A DNA stretch of 57,682 nt. Source: Methylococcales bacterium OPU3_GD_OMZ (lineage in GTDB: Bacteria > Pseudomonadota > Gammaproteobacteria > Methylococcales > Methylomonadaceae). The stretch lies in assembly GCA_001901525.1 (NCBI GenBank), contig MPSY01000001.1, positions 18,180 through 75,861 on the forward strand, in the 5' to 3' direction. Made by a program: the position numbers and the translations under genes. The notes beneath the pieces were generated by a model, which was not told the DNA's origin, did not search any database, and saw only the letters and a program-made list of their open reading frames with translations. Shown in pieces: positions 16,818 through 27,539 of the stretch (its first letter is position 1; each line of letters begins with the position of its first letter).

Positions 16818-18608
16818 ATGCGTATATACGCCTTGCCGACTCAACTGATTAATCAAATTGCCGCCGGTGAAGTGGTTGAAAGACCCGCGTCGGTTGTTAA
16901 AGAACTATTGGAAAACAGTTTTGATGCAAGAGCAAGCGCTATTGTTATTGAAATAGAACAAGGCGGCATTGGTTTGATTCGTATCAGAGATGATGGTACA
17001 GGGATTGTAAAAGAGGATATTTCCTTAGCGTTGTCCCGTCATGCTACTAGTAAAATAACATCGCTCGGTGATCTTGAGAAGGTGGGTACAATGGGATTTC
17101 GTGGTGAGGCTCTCCCCAGTATTGCCTCTATTTCAAGGCTGACGCTAATATCGAGGGCGGGTGATAGTGATTGTGCCTGGCGTGTTGTCAGTGAGAATTC
17201 CCAGGTCGATAATGCCCTAGAACCCGCTTCAAATCCAGAGGGTACGACAGTCGAGGTACGGGATCTGTTTTATAATACGCCCGCTCGGCGGAAATTCTTA
17301 AAGACTGAAAAGACTGAATTTAATCACATTGAAGTATTGATTAAGCGTTTAGCATTAAGTCAGTTTGAAACCGGTTTTATTTTACGGCACAACCATAAAG
17401 AGGTATTGTCTTTAAATCCAGCACACACAGAATTAGAGCAGCAGGCACGGGTTGAAAAAGTGTGTGGCGAAGGCTTTGTCGCCCAATCAGTCAACGTTTA
17501 TTTTGAAGCAGCGGGTTTACAATTAGAAGGCTGGGTGGGTTTGCCTACCTTTTCCAGGAGTCAATCGGATCGACAGTTTTTTTATGTGAATGGTCGGCTA
17601 GTTCGTGATAAATTGGTCATTCATGCCATTAAGCGCGCTTATCACGATGTTCTTTTTCAGGGTCGCCAACCCGTTTTTGTCTTATTTCTGACTTTAAACC
17701 CACGGTTGGTCGATGTTAATGCCCATCCGACTAAACTTGAGGTGCGATTTAGAGAAAGTCGGTTAGTGCATGATTTTATTTTTAAGGCACTTCACCGCTC
17801 GTTAGCTGATATTAAACCGGAAACCACCATGCCGTCAGAGTTTTTGGCTGTAAACCATGAGCAGGGCTCTTCCCAGCCTATGCCCGCTGAATTGTCACGC
17901 GGTGTATTTCAATCACGTTTGCCTCAGAAGGTATCAACGGAAATCGAAAGGTATGCAACATTAGGTGTTTCTGGACAAACAGGTGAAAAGGGGGAAGTCC
18001 CTTTGCCGCAATCAGTTAATGAAGTACCCCCGCTTGGATTTGCAATTGCGCATATTCATGATATTTATATTTTGTCAGAGACCGTCAGCGGGATTATTTT
18101 AGTCGATACCCATGCGGCACATGAGCGGGTTGTTTATGAACGATTAAAACAACAAAGGGCGGCAGGTGTTATTCCAAGTCAGCCGCTATTGTTACCGGTC
18201 CGTTTTCAAGTCACAACGGAAGAAGCAGATCTATCTGAAAAACACAGTGATTTGTTTAATGGTTTAGGATTTGAATTAAATCGACTCGGCCCTGAATCCT
18301 TAATTATCAGGGCCATTCCAGCATTATTGATGCAGACTAAAATAGAGCAATTGCTGCGAGATGTTTTAGCAGACCTGCTGGCGTACGGAACTACACGGCG
18401 CATAGAAGAAACCGGTGATGAGATTTTAGCGACATTAGCATGTCATACTTCTGTTCGCGCCCATAGGCGATTGACGGTTGTGGAAATGAATGCATTGTTA
18501 CGTGATATGGAAATGACTGAGCGCTCCGGTCAATGTAATCATGGGCGTCCGACATGGGTGGAAATCAGTGCTCAGGAATTGGATAAGTTTTTTTTACGTG
18601 GGCAATAG
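16818..18608 (+). CDS. mutL: DNA mismatch repair protein MutL
   Basis: MutL links mismatch recognition by MutS to downstream strand incision. The 596-residue protein has the N-terminal GHKL ATPase with ELLENSFDARA (about residues 29-39), DDGTGI (about 58-63) and GTMGFRGEALPSI (about 89-101). A variable linker follows (about 330-400), then a C-terminal dimerisation domain with ACHTSVRAHRRLT and QCNHGRPTW. No endonuclease DQHAxxER motif is present: the equivalent is DTHAAHERVVYE, which has a histidine/alanine arrangement like that of E. coli-type and other MutL proteins and needs an alignment to judge. GGGAAGAT precedes the ATG, and miaA follows after 2 bases. Confidence 0.96.
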   Translation: MRIYALPTQLINQIAAGEVVERPASVVKELLENSFDARASAIVIEIEQGGIGLIRIRDDGTGIVKEDISLALSRHATSKITSLGDLEKVGTMGFRGEALPSIASISRLTLISRAGDSDCAWRVVSENSQVDNALEPASNPEGTTVEVRDLFYNTPARRKFLKTEKTEFNHIEVLIKRLALSQFETGFILRHNHKEVLSLNPAHTELEQQARVEKVCGEGFVAQSVNVYFEAAGLQLEGWVGLPTFSRSQSDRQFFYVNGRLVRDKLVIHAIKRAYHDVLFQGRQPVFVLFLTLNPRLVDVNAHPTKLEVRFRESRLVHDFIFKALHRSLADIKPETTMPSEFLAVNHEQGSSQPMPAELSRGVFQSRLPQKVSTEIERYATLGVSGQTGEKGEVPLPQSVNEVPPLGFAIAHIHDIYILSETVSGIILVDTHAAHERVVYERLKQQRAAGVIPSQPLLLPVRFQVTTEEADLSEKHSDLFNGLGFELNRLGPESLIIRAIPALLMQTKIEQLLRDVLADLLAYGTTRRIEETGDEILATLACHTSVRAHRRLTVVEMNALLRDMEMTERSGQCNHGRPTWVEISAQELDKFFLRGQ

Positions 18609-18610
18609 CG

Positions 18611-19540
18611 ATGGGTCGATCATTACCGGTGATTTGTTTGATGGGACCAACTGCGGCCGGGAAAACAGCGCTGGCGGTAGATATAGCGAAAACCTTCGGT
18701 GCTGAGATTATCAGTGTAGACTCTACCTTGGTTTACCGGCAAATGGATATTGGAACGGCAAAGCCAACGAAATTAGAGCAAGGTGGAATTCCCCATTATC
18801 TGTTGGATATTTTGGACCCCATTCAATCTTTTTCGGCCGCACAATTTAGGACTCAAGCCTTAGCACGCATTAAGACGATTCAACAGCAAGGAAAAGTCCC
18901 GTTGTTGACCGGAGGTACGATGCTTTATTTTCATGCCTTATTTAATGGACTGGTTGATTTACCCGCAGCGAATCCAGTTATTAGGCAACGGTTAGTCGAT
19001 CAATCTGAAAGATTTGGTGCTGCGTTTATGCACCGGCAATTACAGGCAATTGATCCTGTTGCAGCGTTACGGATTCACCCGAATGATCCACAGCGGGTTC
19101 AGCGCGCGTTAGAAGTATATGAAATGACCGGTCAGCCGCTATCTCAGCATTTAGCGGCAGAAAATCAAGAGGGTCTGCCATTTTCTGCGATCAAGTTGGT
19201 TTTAGCGCCTGAAAGCAGGCAAGGCCTGCATGAGAAAATCACCTTAAGGTTTCATGCAATGCTTGAAAAAGGATTTATTGAAGAAGTCGAAGCGCTTTTT
19301 CAACGGGGCGATCTTTCGTTGCAACATCCGGCTATTCGCGCTGTTGGCTACCGGCAGGTTTGGCAATATTTGGCAGGTCAACTGGACTATGAGGCAATGG
19401 TCTTTAAAAGTATTGTAGCCACCCGACAGCTAGCAAAAAGACAGTTTACATGGTTGCGTAAAATGGAAGACACGCTCTGGTTTAATGCCGATGACGCTAT
19501 TAAGGGTGATCTTTATCAGGTATTGAGACAACATTATTAG
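18611..19540 (+). CDS. miaA: tRNA dimethylallyltransferase
   Basis: MiaA adds a dimethylallyl group to A37 of tRNAs that read UNN codons. The 309-residue protein has the P-loop GPTAAGKTAL (about residues 12-21), SVDSTLVYRQMDIGTAKP, the GGTMLYFHALFNGL segment and a C-terminal AVGYRQVWQYL. It is adjacent to mutL (2 bases) and upstream of hfq, the arrangement found in many gammaproteobacteria. The start has no strong Shine-Dalgarno, which is consistent with coupling to the mutL stop. Length matches the family. Confidence 0.96.
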   Translation: MGRSLPVICLMGPTAAGKTALAVDIAKTFGAEIISVDSTLVYRQMDIGTAKPTKLEQGGIPHYLLDILDPIQSFSAAQFRTQALARIKTIQQQGKVPLLTGGTMLYFHALFNGLVDLPAANPVIRQRLVDQSERFGAAFMHRQLQAIDPVAALRIHPNDPQRVQRALEVYEMTGQPLSQHLAAENQEGLPFSAIKLVLAPESRQGLHEKITLRFHAMLEKGFIEEVEALFQRGDLSLQHPAIRAVGYRQVWQYLAGQLDYEAMVFKSIVATRQLAKRQFTWLRKMEDTLWFNADDAIKGDLYQVLRQHY

Positions 19541-19684
19541 GCCTGTGAGCGGAGGGATAACAGTAATTTTTTTAGCTAAAGGGGTGTTTTGTAGTGATAT
19601 ATGCAGGGTAAATTCATTGCAAAGTTAAGGTTAAATGGGTATCTTGTAAGGACAAATAATAATAATAAATATAGGGAGGGTAAA

Positions 19685-19924
19685 ATGTCCAAATCCCATA
19701 ATTTACAAGACATTTTTTTGAATACACTTCGAAAAGAACACACTCCAGTCTCAATATTTCTGGTTAATGGCATAAAATTACAGGGAAAAGTTGATTCTTT
19801 TGATCAATATGTTATTTTGCTCAAGAGTAATGTAAGCCAAATGGTTTATAAACATGCGGTATCCACGATTGTCCCAACCAAACAGGTTAAAATTCATTCC
19901 GATAATGTCGAGCATGAAGGTTAG
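19685..19924 (+). CDS. hfq: RNA chaperone Hfq
   Basis: The ATG at 19685 is chosen over an upstream one at 19601, because it follows an AGGGAGG ribosome-binding site and yields the usual N-terminus ([18 protein letters not shown]). The 79-residue protein has the Sm1 motif ([17 protein letters not shown]) and Sm2 motif ([11 protein letters not shown]). It forms a hexameric ring that pairs small RNAs with mRNAs. Its C-terminal tail is short. miaA-hfq-hflX is the conserved order. The 143 bases before the start are AT-rich and could contain its own promoter. Confidence 0.97.
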   Translation: MSKSHNLQDIFLNTLRKEHTPVSIFLVNGIKLQGKVDSFDQYVILLKSNVSQMVYKHAVSTIVPTKQVKIHSDNVEHEG

Positions 19925-19952
19925 TTTGTGTAACTTTAAATAGGAATCTTCC

Positions 19953-21221
19953 TTGTTTGATCGCCCGAAGAACGGTAAGCAAGCCGTATTAGTTCATATG
20001 GCCTTGTTCAGAGAGAGTAATGACTTAAATGAGCTTCAAGAATTGGTTTTATCTGCCGGTGTTCAGCCACTTGCGGTGTTGACCGGTCGTCGTAATCGGC
20101 CTGAACCCAAGTATTTTATTGGTACGGGAAAGCTTGAAGAATTAAAGAATGTCATTCAACAGCACAATGCCGATGTGGTTGTTTTTAATCATACGCTGTC
20201 ACCACGGCAAGAGCGTAACTTAGAAGAAGCTTTAGAGACGCGTGTTGTTGATCGCCAGGGGCTGATCTTGGATATTTTTGCGCAGCGAGCGAAAACCCAC
20301 GAAGGAAAATTACAAGTTGAGTTGGCGCAATTACAACATTCGTCGACACGGCTTATTCGAAGCTGGACTCATTTAGAGCGTCAAAAAGGGGGGGTCGGAT
20401 TAAGGGGGCGGCCTGGCGAGACGCAATTAGAAGCGGATAGACGGTTAATCCGGGTAAGAATGCGGCAAATCAGAGGGCGTCTAGAGAAAATAATCAAGCA
20501 ACGCCATCAAGGGCGTATTAAGCGTAAACGCGCCGAGATCCCTTCAGTGTCATTGGTGGGTTACACGAATGCCGGTAAATCAACACTGTTTAATGCTTTG
20601 GTAGGTTCTGATGTTTATGCAGCAGATCAATTGTTTGCTACCTTAGACCCAACTTTGCGACGCTGCCGTCTGCCGAATGATTCTGAACTTATCTTAGCGG
20701 ATACGGTGGGTTTTATTAGGCAATTGCCCCATGAATTAGTGGCGGCTTTTAGATCCACATTACAAGAGGCAAGTGAAGCTAATTTATTGTTGCATGTGGT
20801 TGATTGTAATGCTGAGAAAAGAGACGAAACTATCACTGAAGTTAATCATGTGTTGCAACAAATAGGTGCTGGTAAAATAAGGCAGTTACAAGTTTTTAAT
20901 AAGATTGATTTGGCAGAGCATGCGGAACCGAGAATTGACTATGATGCTGATGGGGTTCCTTTTCGGGTCTGGGTTTCAGCTAAAGAACAACGGGGAGTCG
21001 ATTTGTTGTTATCGGTTCTGGAAGGTATTTATGCCTCGAGTCGCATACGCAAAGAATGTTATTTATCCCCATTGCAAGGGGGTGTGCGTGCCAGCTTATA
21101 TAAGCATAGTCAAATAATTTCTGATGAAACGCTTGACAATGGTGGTTGGCAGATAACAATAGAGATTGAAAAAAAGCATTTAGGTTTATTAAAAAATATT
21201 AATGAAAAAGAAATAGCCTAG
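19953..21221 (+). CDS. hflX: GTPase HflX
   Basis: HflX is a ribosome-associated GTPase that splits stalled or heat-damaged ribosomes. The start is a TTG, supported by a TAGGA box eight bases upstream and an in-frame MFDRPK N-terminus. The N-terminal domain (about 1-195) has the GTGKLEEL and ETQLEADRRLIR segments. The G domain follows with G1 GYTNAGKST, G3 DTVGF and G4 NKID, and then a short C-terminal region. Its 422 residues are normal. It lies between hfq and hflK. Confidence 0.95.
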   Translation: MFDRPKNGKQAVLVHMALFRESNDLNELQELVLSAGVQPLAVLTGRRNRPEPKYFIGTGKLEELKNVIQQHNADVVVFNHTLSPRQERNLEEALETRVVDRQGLILDIFAQRAKTHEGKLQVELAQLQHSSTRLIRSWTHLERQKGGVGLRGRPGETQLEADRRLIRVRMRQIRGRLEKIIKQRHQGRIKRKRAEIPSVSLVGYTNAGKSTLFNALVGSDVYAADQLFATLDPTLRRCRLPNDSELILADTVGFIRQLPHELVAAFRSTLQEASEANLLLHVVDCNAEKRDETITEVNHVLQQIGAGKIRQLQVFNKIDLAEHAEPRIDYDADGVPFRVWVSAKEQRGVDLLLSVLEGIYASSRIRKECYLSPLQGGVRASLYKHSQIISDETLDNGGWQITIEIEKKHLGLLKNINEKEIA

Positions 21222-21335
21222 TTGTTTGAATAAATTCTTATTTTCAAGGATAATTAAAAAGTTAAATGGTGACTGGCCAAAGTAACTGATGGCTACAGCG
21301 TAAAATAATCTGAAAGTTTAATAAATGGAGCATTT

Positions 21336-22544
21336 ATGGCTTGGAATGAACCTGGGGATAAAGATAAGGACCCATGGAATGATAAAAAAGGTCAACAGCA
21401 ACCGCCTGATCTTGATGAGGCCATTCGGTCCTTTCAAGAAAAAATAAGTAATATTTTTGGTGGTGGGACTGGTGGGAGTAGTGGGCAAAGAAAAATGCCA
21501 GGTGGTTCAGGTTTAGGCATTGGGTTGTTGCTTGTTGCTGCAGTTGTCTTATGGGCACTGAGTGGCTTTTATATCGTTGATGAAGGTAATCACGGTGTGG
21601 AAACACGGTTCGGGAAATATAGTGAAACCACTGCGCCGGGTTTGAATTGGCATTTACCAACGCCAATCGAAGCGGTTGATATTGTTAATGTCCAGAAACA
21701 ACGTTTTATTGAGGTGGGTTATCGTACCGGTGGGCGTGAACGGGGCTCGGGTTCGGTCCCGAGAGAATCGTTGATGCTGACTAAAGATGAGAATATTGTC
21801 GATGTTCGCTTAGCCGTGCAGTATCAAATTAAAGATGCAGCCAATTATATTTTTAATGTTAAAGATCAAAAAGCAACTCTTAAGCAGGCGACTGAAAGTG
21901 TTGAGCGGGGTGTGATCGGTCGTAATGATATGAACTTCGTTCTGTTGGAAGGGCGGGCAGACATCGTTGCTGATATTAAAAAAGAATTACAAACGTTGCT
22001 TGATCGCTATAGTTCAGGAATCATTATTACGGATGTGAACCTACAGGATGCTCAACCACCTGAGCAGGTGCAGGCCGCTTTTGAGGATGCAATTAAAGCA
22101 AGAGAGGATAAGGAACGCTATATTAATGAGGCTGAAGCGTATCGAAATGATGTTGTTCCTAAAGCACGGGGTGCGGCTTCAAGAAAAATTCAAGAAGCGG
22201 AAGGGTATAAACTTCGGGTGATAGCAGAGTCTCAAGGTGAGACAGTGCGTTTCACAAAGTTACTCGCAGAGTACAAGAAAGCACCGGATGTAACCCGTAA
22301 ACGTCTTTATATTGATGCGATGGAGTCGGTATTAAGTAAGACCGATACCGTTATGATTGATCTTAAAAAAGGTAATAACGTTATGTATTTACCGTTGGAC
22401 CGTTTAGGTCGTGGTCAAGGAGCACATAAAACCGGTGGTGCCGTAAATAGCGGAGGTGATAATGATCATAATTCAGGATCTAACCGTGATTCGGGAACTA
22501 GCCGTGCATCAACGCGCGGTCGTGAGTCAAGGGGGCGGAAATGA
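21336..22544 (+). CDS. hflK: HflK, FtsH modulator (SPFH/prohibitin family)
   Basis: HflK forms a membrane cage with HflC that encloses the FtsH protease. The 402-residue product starts MAWNEPGDKDKDPWND, a typical HflK N-terminus with a glycine-rich linker. It has one membrane helix (about residues 62-82), an SPFH domain, and a coiled-coil stretch with alternating charged residues (EDAIKAREDKERYINEAEAYRN, written here in part as KAREDKERYINEAEAYRN). The C-terminal tail is Gly/Ser/Arg-rich and low in complexity. The ATG is preceded by AAATGGAGC. It overlaps hflC by 4 bases. Confidence 0.95.
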   Translation: MAWNEPGDKDKDPWNDKKGQQQPPDLDEAIRSFQEKISNIFGGGTGGSSGQRKMPGGSGLGIGLLLVAAVVLWALSGFYIVDEGNHGVETRFGKYSETTAPGLNWHLPTPIEAVDIVNVQKQRFIEVGYRTGGRERGSGSVPRESLMLTKDENIVDVRLAVQYQIKDAANYIFNVKDQKATLKQATESVERGVIGRNDMNFVLLEGRADIVADIKKELQTLLDRYSSGIIITDVNLQDAQPPEQVQAAFEDAIKAREDKERYINEAEAYRNDVVPKARGAASRKIQEAEGYKLRVIAESQGETVRFTKLLAEYKKAPDVTRKRLYIDAMESVLSKTDTVMIDLKKGNNVMYLPLDRLGRGQGAHKTGGAVNSGGDNDHNSGSNRDSGTSRASTRGRESRGRK

Positions 22545-23398
22545 TGTCAAATAAAATTCTACTAGGCCTTGGCCTGGTCATGTTTGTATTCATGTCGTGT
22601 ATTTTCACGGTACATGAAACGCAAAAAGCGATTAAATTTCAATTAGGTGAAATTATTAAGGCTGATTATGAGCCTGGATTGTATTTCAAATTACCTTTCG
22701 TGAATAATGTTAAGAAATTTGATACGCGTATTTTAACTTTAGATTCGAAGCCAGAACGGTTTCTAACCTCTGAAAAGAAAAATGTTATTGTTGATACCTT
22801 TGTTAAATGGCGGATCGTTGATGTATCGAAGTTCTATACCTCGGTAGCTGGTGATGCTGTACAGGCAAATCTACGTATTGATCAAATTATTAAAGATGCA
22901 GCGCGTAGTGAATTCAGTAGTCGAACTATTAAGTACTTGGTGCGAACAGAACGTGAAACTATACGGGATGCATTGATTGTTACTTCTGCGCCACAAGCGA
23001 TAAAATTGGGTATTGAAATCATTGATATCCGGGTTAAACGCATTGATTTACCACCGCAGGTCAGTAAGTCTGTTTATAGTCGTATGGATGCAGAGCGAAA
23101 ACGTGTGGCTCATGAACTGCGTTCTGAAGGGAAAGAGACATCTGAAGGGATTCGCGCGAATGCAGACAAACAACGTGAAGTGATTTTGGCGAATGCGTAT
23201 CGTGAAGCTGAAGAAACGCGTGGTGAAGGGGATGCTGAATCGGCCGATATTTACGCGCAAGCCTATGGCGCAGATGTCGAGTTTTTCCAGTTTACTCGGA
23301 GCTTGTCTGCGTATGAAAAAACCTTTAAAAAACAGGGCGATATGCTAGTGCTTGAACCGGACTCTGATTATTTTAAATATTTTAAAAAGCAGAAATAA
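22541..23398 (+). CDS. hflC: HflC, FtsH modulator (SPFH/prohibitin family)
   Basis: HflC is the partner of HflK in the inner membrane cage around FtsH. The 285-residue protein has an N-terminal anchor (about residues 5-22), then the SPFH domain with FQLGEIIKADYEPGLYFKLPF. A charged helical region follows (RSEGKETSEGIRANADKQRE), and a C-terminal hydrophobic FTRSLSAYEKTF segment. The start overlaps the hflK stop by 4 bases, so the two are made together. A terminator follows about 65 bases after the stop, which ends this transcript before hisZ. Confidence 0.95.
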   Translation: MMSNKILLGLGLVMFVFMSCIFTVHETQKAIKFQLGEIIKADYEPGLYFKLPFVNNVKKFDTRILTLDSKPERFLTSEKKNVIVDTFVKWRIVDVSKFYTSVAGDAVQANLRIDQIIKDAARSEFSSRTIKYLVRTERETIRDALIVTSAPQAIKLGIEIIDIRVKRIDLPPQVSKSVYSRMDAERKRVAHELRSEGKETSEGIRANADKQREVILANAYREAEETRGEGDAESADIYAQAYGADVEFFQFTRSLSAYEKTFKKQGDMLVLEPDSDYFKYFKKQK

Positions 23399-23464
23399 AG
23401 TCTAGATGATAATATGCGGTGAATGGCTTTAATAGTATTCACTTAAGCTATTGTTTTAACAGTG

Positions 23465-23491
23465 AAACGCTCCGAATTTTCGGGGCGTTTT
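23465..23491 (+). terminator. Intrinsic terminator between hflC and hisZ
   Basis: AAACGCTCCG (23465-23474) pairs with CGGGGCGTTT (23481-23490) around AATTTT, a 10-bp stem with one T-G pair ending in four T residues. It separates hflC from hisZ, which starts 21 bases later. Confidence 0.75.
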
Positions 23492-23511
23492 GCGTGAATG
23501 AGAAATAGAAA

Positions 23512-24705
23512 ATGGCTATGGCAGACCCTCGTTTATTACCAGATGGTATTGAAGAAGTTTTACCCGAAGATGCGCGTGTTATCGAAGCATTAAGAAGACG
23601 TATTCTTGATTTATTTGTGACTTGGGGTTATGAGCGGGTAACACCGCCATTAATTGATTATTTAAGTACGTTACAAATTGGCTCAGGTCAGGACCTTGAC
23701 TTACAGACCTTTAAATTAATCGATCAACTTAGCGGGTCTATGCTGGGGATTCGTGCGGATATGACCCCGCAAGTGGCACGGATCGATGCGCATCAATTAG
23801 GGTATGAGTGGCCGACGCGATTATGTTATGCCGGTACGATTGTGCATGCGTGTGGTGATGCGTTAGATAAAAGTAGGACGCCGACTCAAATTGGCTCAGA
23901 ACTCTATGGTTATGCTGGGACTGACGGTGATTTGGAAATTATTAAATTAATGCTCGAAATGCTGGCTATTACGGGTCTACAAGAACTTCATGTGGATTTA
24001 GGTCATGTGGGTGTTTATCGAGGATTAGTGAATGAGGCGGGGTTGAGTTCTCGTCAAATAACGGATTTATTTGACATTTTGCAACGTAAGTCAAAACCTG
24101 AGTTAACTGCTTTTTTAACACAGTTGGATTTAAGTGATGCATTTAAAGCGATGTTTATGGCGTTACCTGATTTAAATGGAGATCGGGAGGTTTTTGCTAA
24201 GGCGCGTGAATTTTTATTTAAAGCAGGACCAGTGGTACAGGCAGCCATAGCTGATCTTGAACACGTTTCAGTGCAATTGGAGCAAGCATTCCCGCGTTTG
24301 GCGATTAGTTATGATTTAGCTGAATTACGAGGCTATCACTACCATACCGGGATCGTTTTTGCGGCTTTTGTTCCGGGCTATGGTCGGGAAATTGCGCGTG
24401 GGGGTCGATACGATAATATTGGTATTGATTTTGGCAGGGAGAGAGCCGCAACCGGTTTTAGTGCTGATTTGAACGTTTTAGCGCGGTTATCTAAAAACAA
24501 TAATAATGAAGCTAAATCACGGCCAGAGAAAATTTTTGCACCCAGTGATAAAGATGAGGCGCTTGGTGAGTTAATTGGTGACCTAAGAGCTGAGGGTCGT
24601 GTAGTGATTCAACAGTTGACCGGTCAATCAGGAACGGCGACAGATTATAATTGCACAGCCGTTATTTTTAAAGAAAATCAATCGTGGGTTCTTCGCCCGC
24701 TCTGA
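23512..24705 (+). CDS. hisZ: ATP phosphoribosyltransferase regulatory subunit
   Basis: HisZ is a catalytically inactive relative of histidyl-tRNA synthetase that joins short HisG to make the first enzyme of histidine synthesis. The 397-residue protein resembles the class II synthetase core. It begins LLPDGIEEVLPEDARVIE, with motif 2 at VTPPLIDYLSTL and the GYHYHTGIVFAAF and GRYDNIGIDFGRERAATGFS segments. It lacks the anticodon-binding domain of HisS. The position between hflC and purA is typical of many gamma- and betaproteobacteria and separates it from HisS. It implies a short-form hisG elsewhere. Confidence 0.92.
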   Translation: MAMADPRLLPDGIEEVLPEDARVIEALRRRILDLFVTWGYERVTPPLIDYLSTLQIGSGQDLDLQTFKLIDQLSGSMLGIRADMTPQVARIDAHQLGYEWPTRLCYAGTIVHACGDALDKSRTPTQIGSELYGYAGTDGDLEIIKLMLEMLAITGLQELHVDLGHVGVYRGLVNEAGLSSRQITDLFDILQRKSKPELTAFLTQLDLSDAFKAMFMALPDLNGDREVFAKAREFLFKAGPVVQAAIADLEHVSVQLEQAFPRLAISYDLAELRGYHYHTGIVFAAFVPGYGREIARGGRYDNIGIDFGRERAATGFSADLNVLARLSKNNNNEAKSRPEKIFAPSDKDEALGELIGDLRAEGRVVIQQLTGQSGTATDYNCTAVIFKENQSWVLRPL

Positions 24706-26016
<1,311 letters not shown>

Positions 26017-26281
26017 GGTCGAGAGTGACTCGTTACATTTGTTAGCAACGCTTTTAATTGCTGACTATTTGTTTTAGGATCATCGGTAATAATAAAATAA
26101 CAACGGTTAAAATTTAGGGCTTGTTTTTAGGTGAGTTGAAGGGTTATCGTCAAATTAGACGATCGCTTAGGGCCCAAGATTCTCTGAGTAATCTTAATCA
26201 ATGAGGTTGCAGTCGATAACAACGTTATATGATTAAAATACGTAGGCTGTTTCGCACTTAACGGTTAATTTTACTCATACC

Positions 26282-27199
26282 ATGACAATAAAAATAGGGA
26301 TAAGCAGCTGTTTACTTGGCAATGAAGTCCGCTACGATGGCGGGCATAAGCATTCAATGTTATGCACGAAAACCTTGTCAGATTTTTTTGAGTTTGTTCC
26401 CGTCTGTCCTGAAGTGGGTATCGGCCTACCCATTCCACGTCAGGCTATTCAATTGGTCGGCCGCCTTTTAGCGCCACAAGCGGTGCTGAGTTCTGATCAT
26501 GCTATAAATTACACGGACCGTCTAGTGAAGTATGGCCAACAGGTCGTAGAGGAAACCAGTGATTTATCAGGTTATATTTTTATGGAAAAATCACCCAGTT
26601 GCGGGTTGTTTTCGGTAACAATACACGCTGTAGAAAAAGGGTGTGTCATAGGACAAGGACGGGGGTTATATGCAAAAGTAATCACCGATGCTTATCCCTT
26701 TTTACCGGTAGAAGAATCAGGGCGATTAGAAGATTTGCACATACGAGAAAGCTTTATCACCCGTGTTTTTGCTTATTCAGATTGGCAGCAGTTAATATCA
26801 AAAGAAATAACACAGCCACTATTAATCGATTTTCACAGTCGGTATAAATACTGCCTAATGGCACATGACCCGGTTAAATATTTATTATTAGGGTCGTTAT
26901 TAGACAATGATAATGCCATCTGTTGGATGGATATTGCCCAACAGTATTTTTCTGCATTGATGAAATCTTTAAGTCAATTAGCAACACGGGAATCACACAC
27001 AACGGTATTGCTCGCTATTCAAAGATATGCAAAAAATTCTTTATCAGTCGATGAGAATACTGAATTGATTAAATGCATTGATCGTTATCAGTTAGCGGAA
27101 ATTCCGTTGGCGGCAGTAAAAACGTTTTTGAGGCACCATGTTAAGAATGATTCGAATTCTATCATGCTTAAACAGGTTTATTTACAAGCTTATATTTAG
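26282..27199 (+). CDS. DUF523/DUF1722 fusion protein (YbgA-type)
   Basis: The 305-residue protein joins an N-terminal DUF523 domain (about residues 1-150, with ISSCLLGNEVRYDGGHK, EVGIGLPIPRQAIQL and MEKSPSCGLF) and a C-terminal DUF1722 domain (about 185-305). Conserved cysteines in the first part could bind metal. The DUF523-DUF1722 combination is often found beside photolyase genes and in light-responsive operons; here it stands alone. The preceding 265 bases contain no gene, and no strong promoter could be assigned. Biochemical function is not known. Confidence 0.88.
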   Translation: MTIKIGISSCLLGNEVRYDGGHKHSMLCTKTLSDFFEFVPVCPEVGIGLPIPRQAIQLVGRLLAPQAVLSSDHAINYTDRLVKYGQQVVEETSDLSGYIFMEKSPSCGLFSVTIHAVEKGCVIGQGRGLYAKVITDAYPFLPVEESGRLEDLHIRESFITRVFAYSDWQQLISKEITQPLLIDFHSRYKYCLMAHDPVKYLLLGSLLDNDNAICWMDIAQQYFSALMKSLSQLATRESHTTVLLAIQRYAKNSLSVDENTELIKCIDRYQLAEIPLAAVKTFLRHHVKNDSNSIMLKQVYLQAYI

Positions 27200-27336
27200 G
27201 CGGGTGCTAATAGATAGGGCATTGCGGGGTTTGAGTGTATACTGTCCATAATTTATCTGAATGAACCTAGTGAGGGCTGGATCTAATTCATCTTTGTTAG
27301 GTGTTTTCACGGACTTATGTTGCAGATGCTGTTGGG

Positions 27337-27420
27337 TGCCGAGGACAGGACTTGAACCTCCACGTAGTTGCCGCCACTAGCACCTGAAGTTAGCTTGTCT
27401 ACCCATTTCGCCACCTCAGC
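27337..27420 (-). tRNA. tRNA-Leu (CAG)
   Basis: On the minus strand the acceptor GCTGAGG pairs with CCTCGGC; the anticodon CAG reads from 27386 to 27384, the variable arm is long (class II) and the T-arm is GAGGTTCAAGTCC-like. The 84-base gene ends in discriminator A followed by CCC rather than CCA, so CCA must be added after transcription. The anticodon stem contains an A-C opposition. Confidence 0.93.
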
Positions 27421-27454
27421 ATTAAAAAGCACACAACATGAAAAGTGACTGAGA

Positions 27455-27482
27455 ACTATACAGGTTCCGTTTTTTGTGTCAA
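27455..27482 (-). promoter_or_regulatory. Promoter of tRNA-Leu
   Basis: On the minus strand a perfect TTGACA (27477-27482) and TATAGT (27455-27460) are 16 bases apart. The predicted start lies near 27448, about 28 bases upstream of the tRNA. The element is in the divergent region before rnr. Confidence 0.75.
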
Positions 27483-27539
27483 TGTTTGAACGTCTGTTAA
27501 TTATCAATATATGTGTAAAGTCATACAAAAAGTTTATCA

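Noticed and set aside
21334..21666. 110-residue minus-strand frame over the hflK start
   Set aside because: It is a histidine- and glutamine-rich shadow of the glycine-rich hflK N-terminal region, with no supporting signals.
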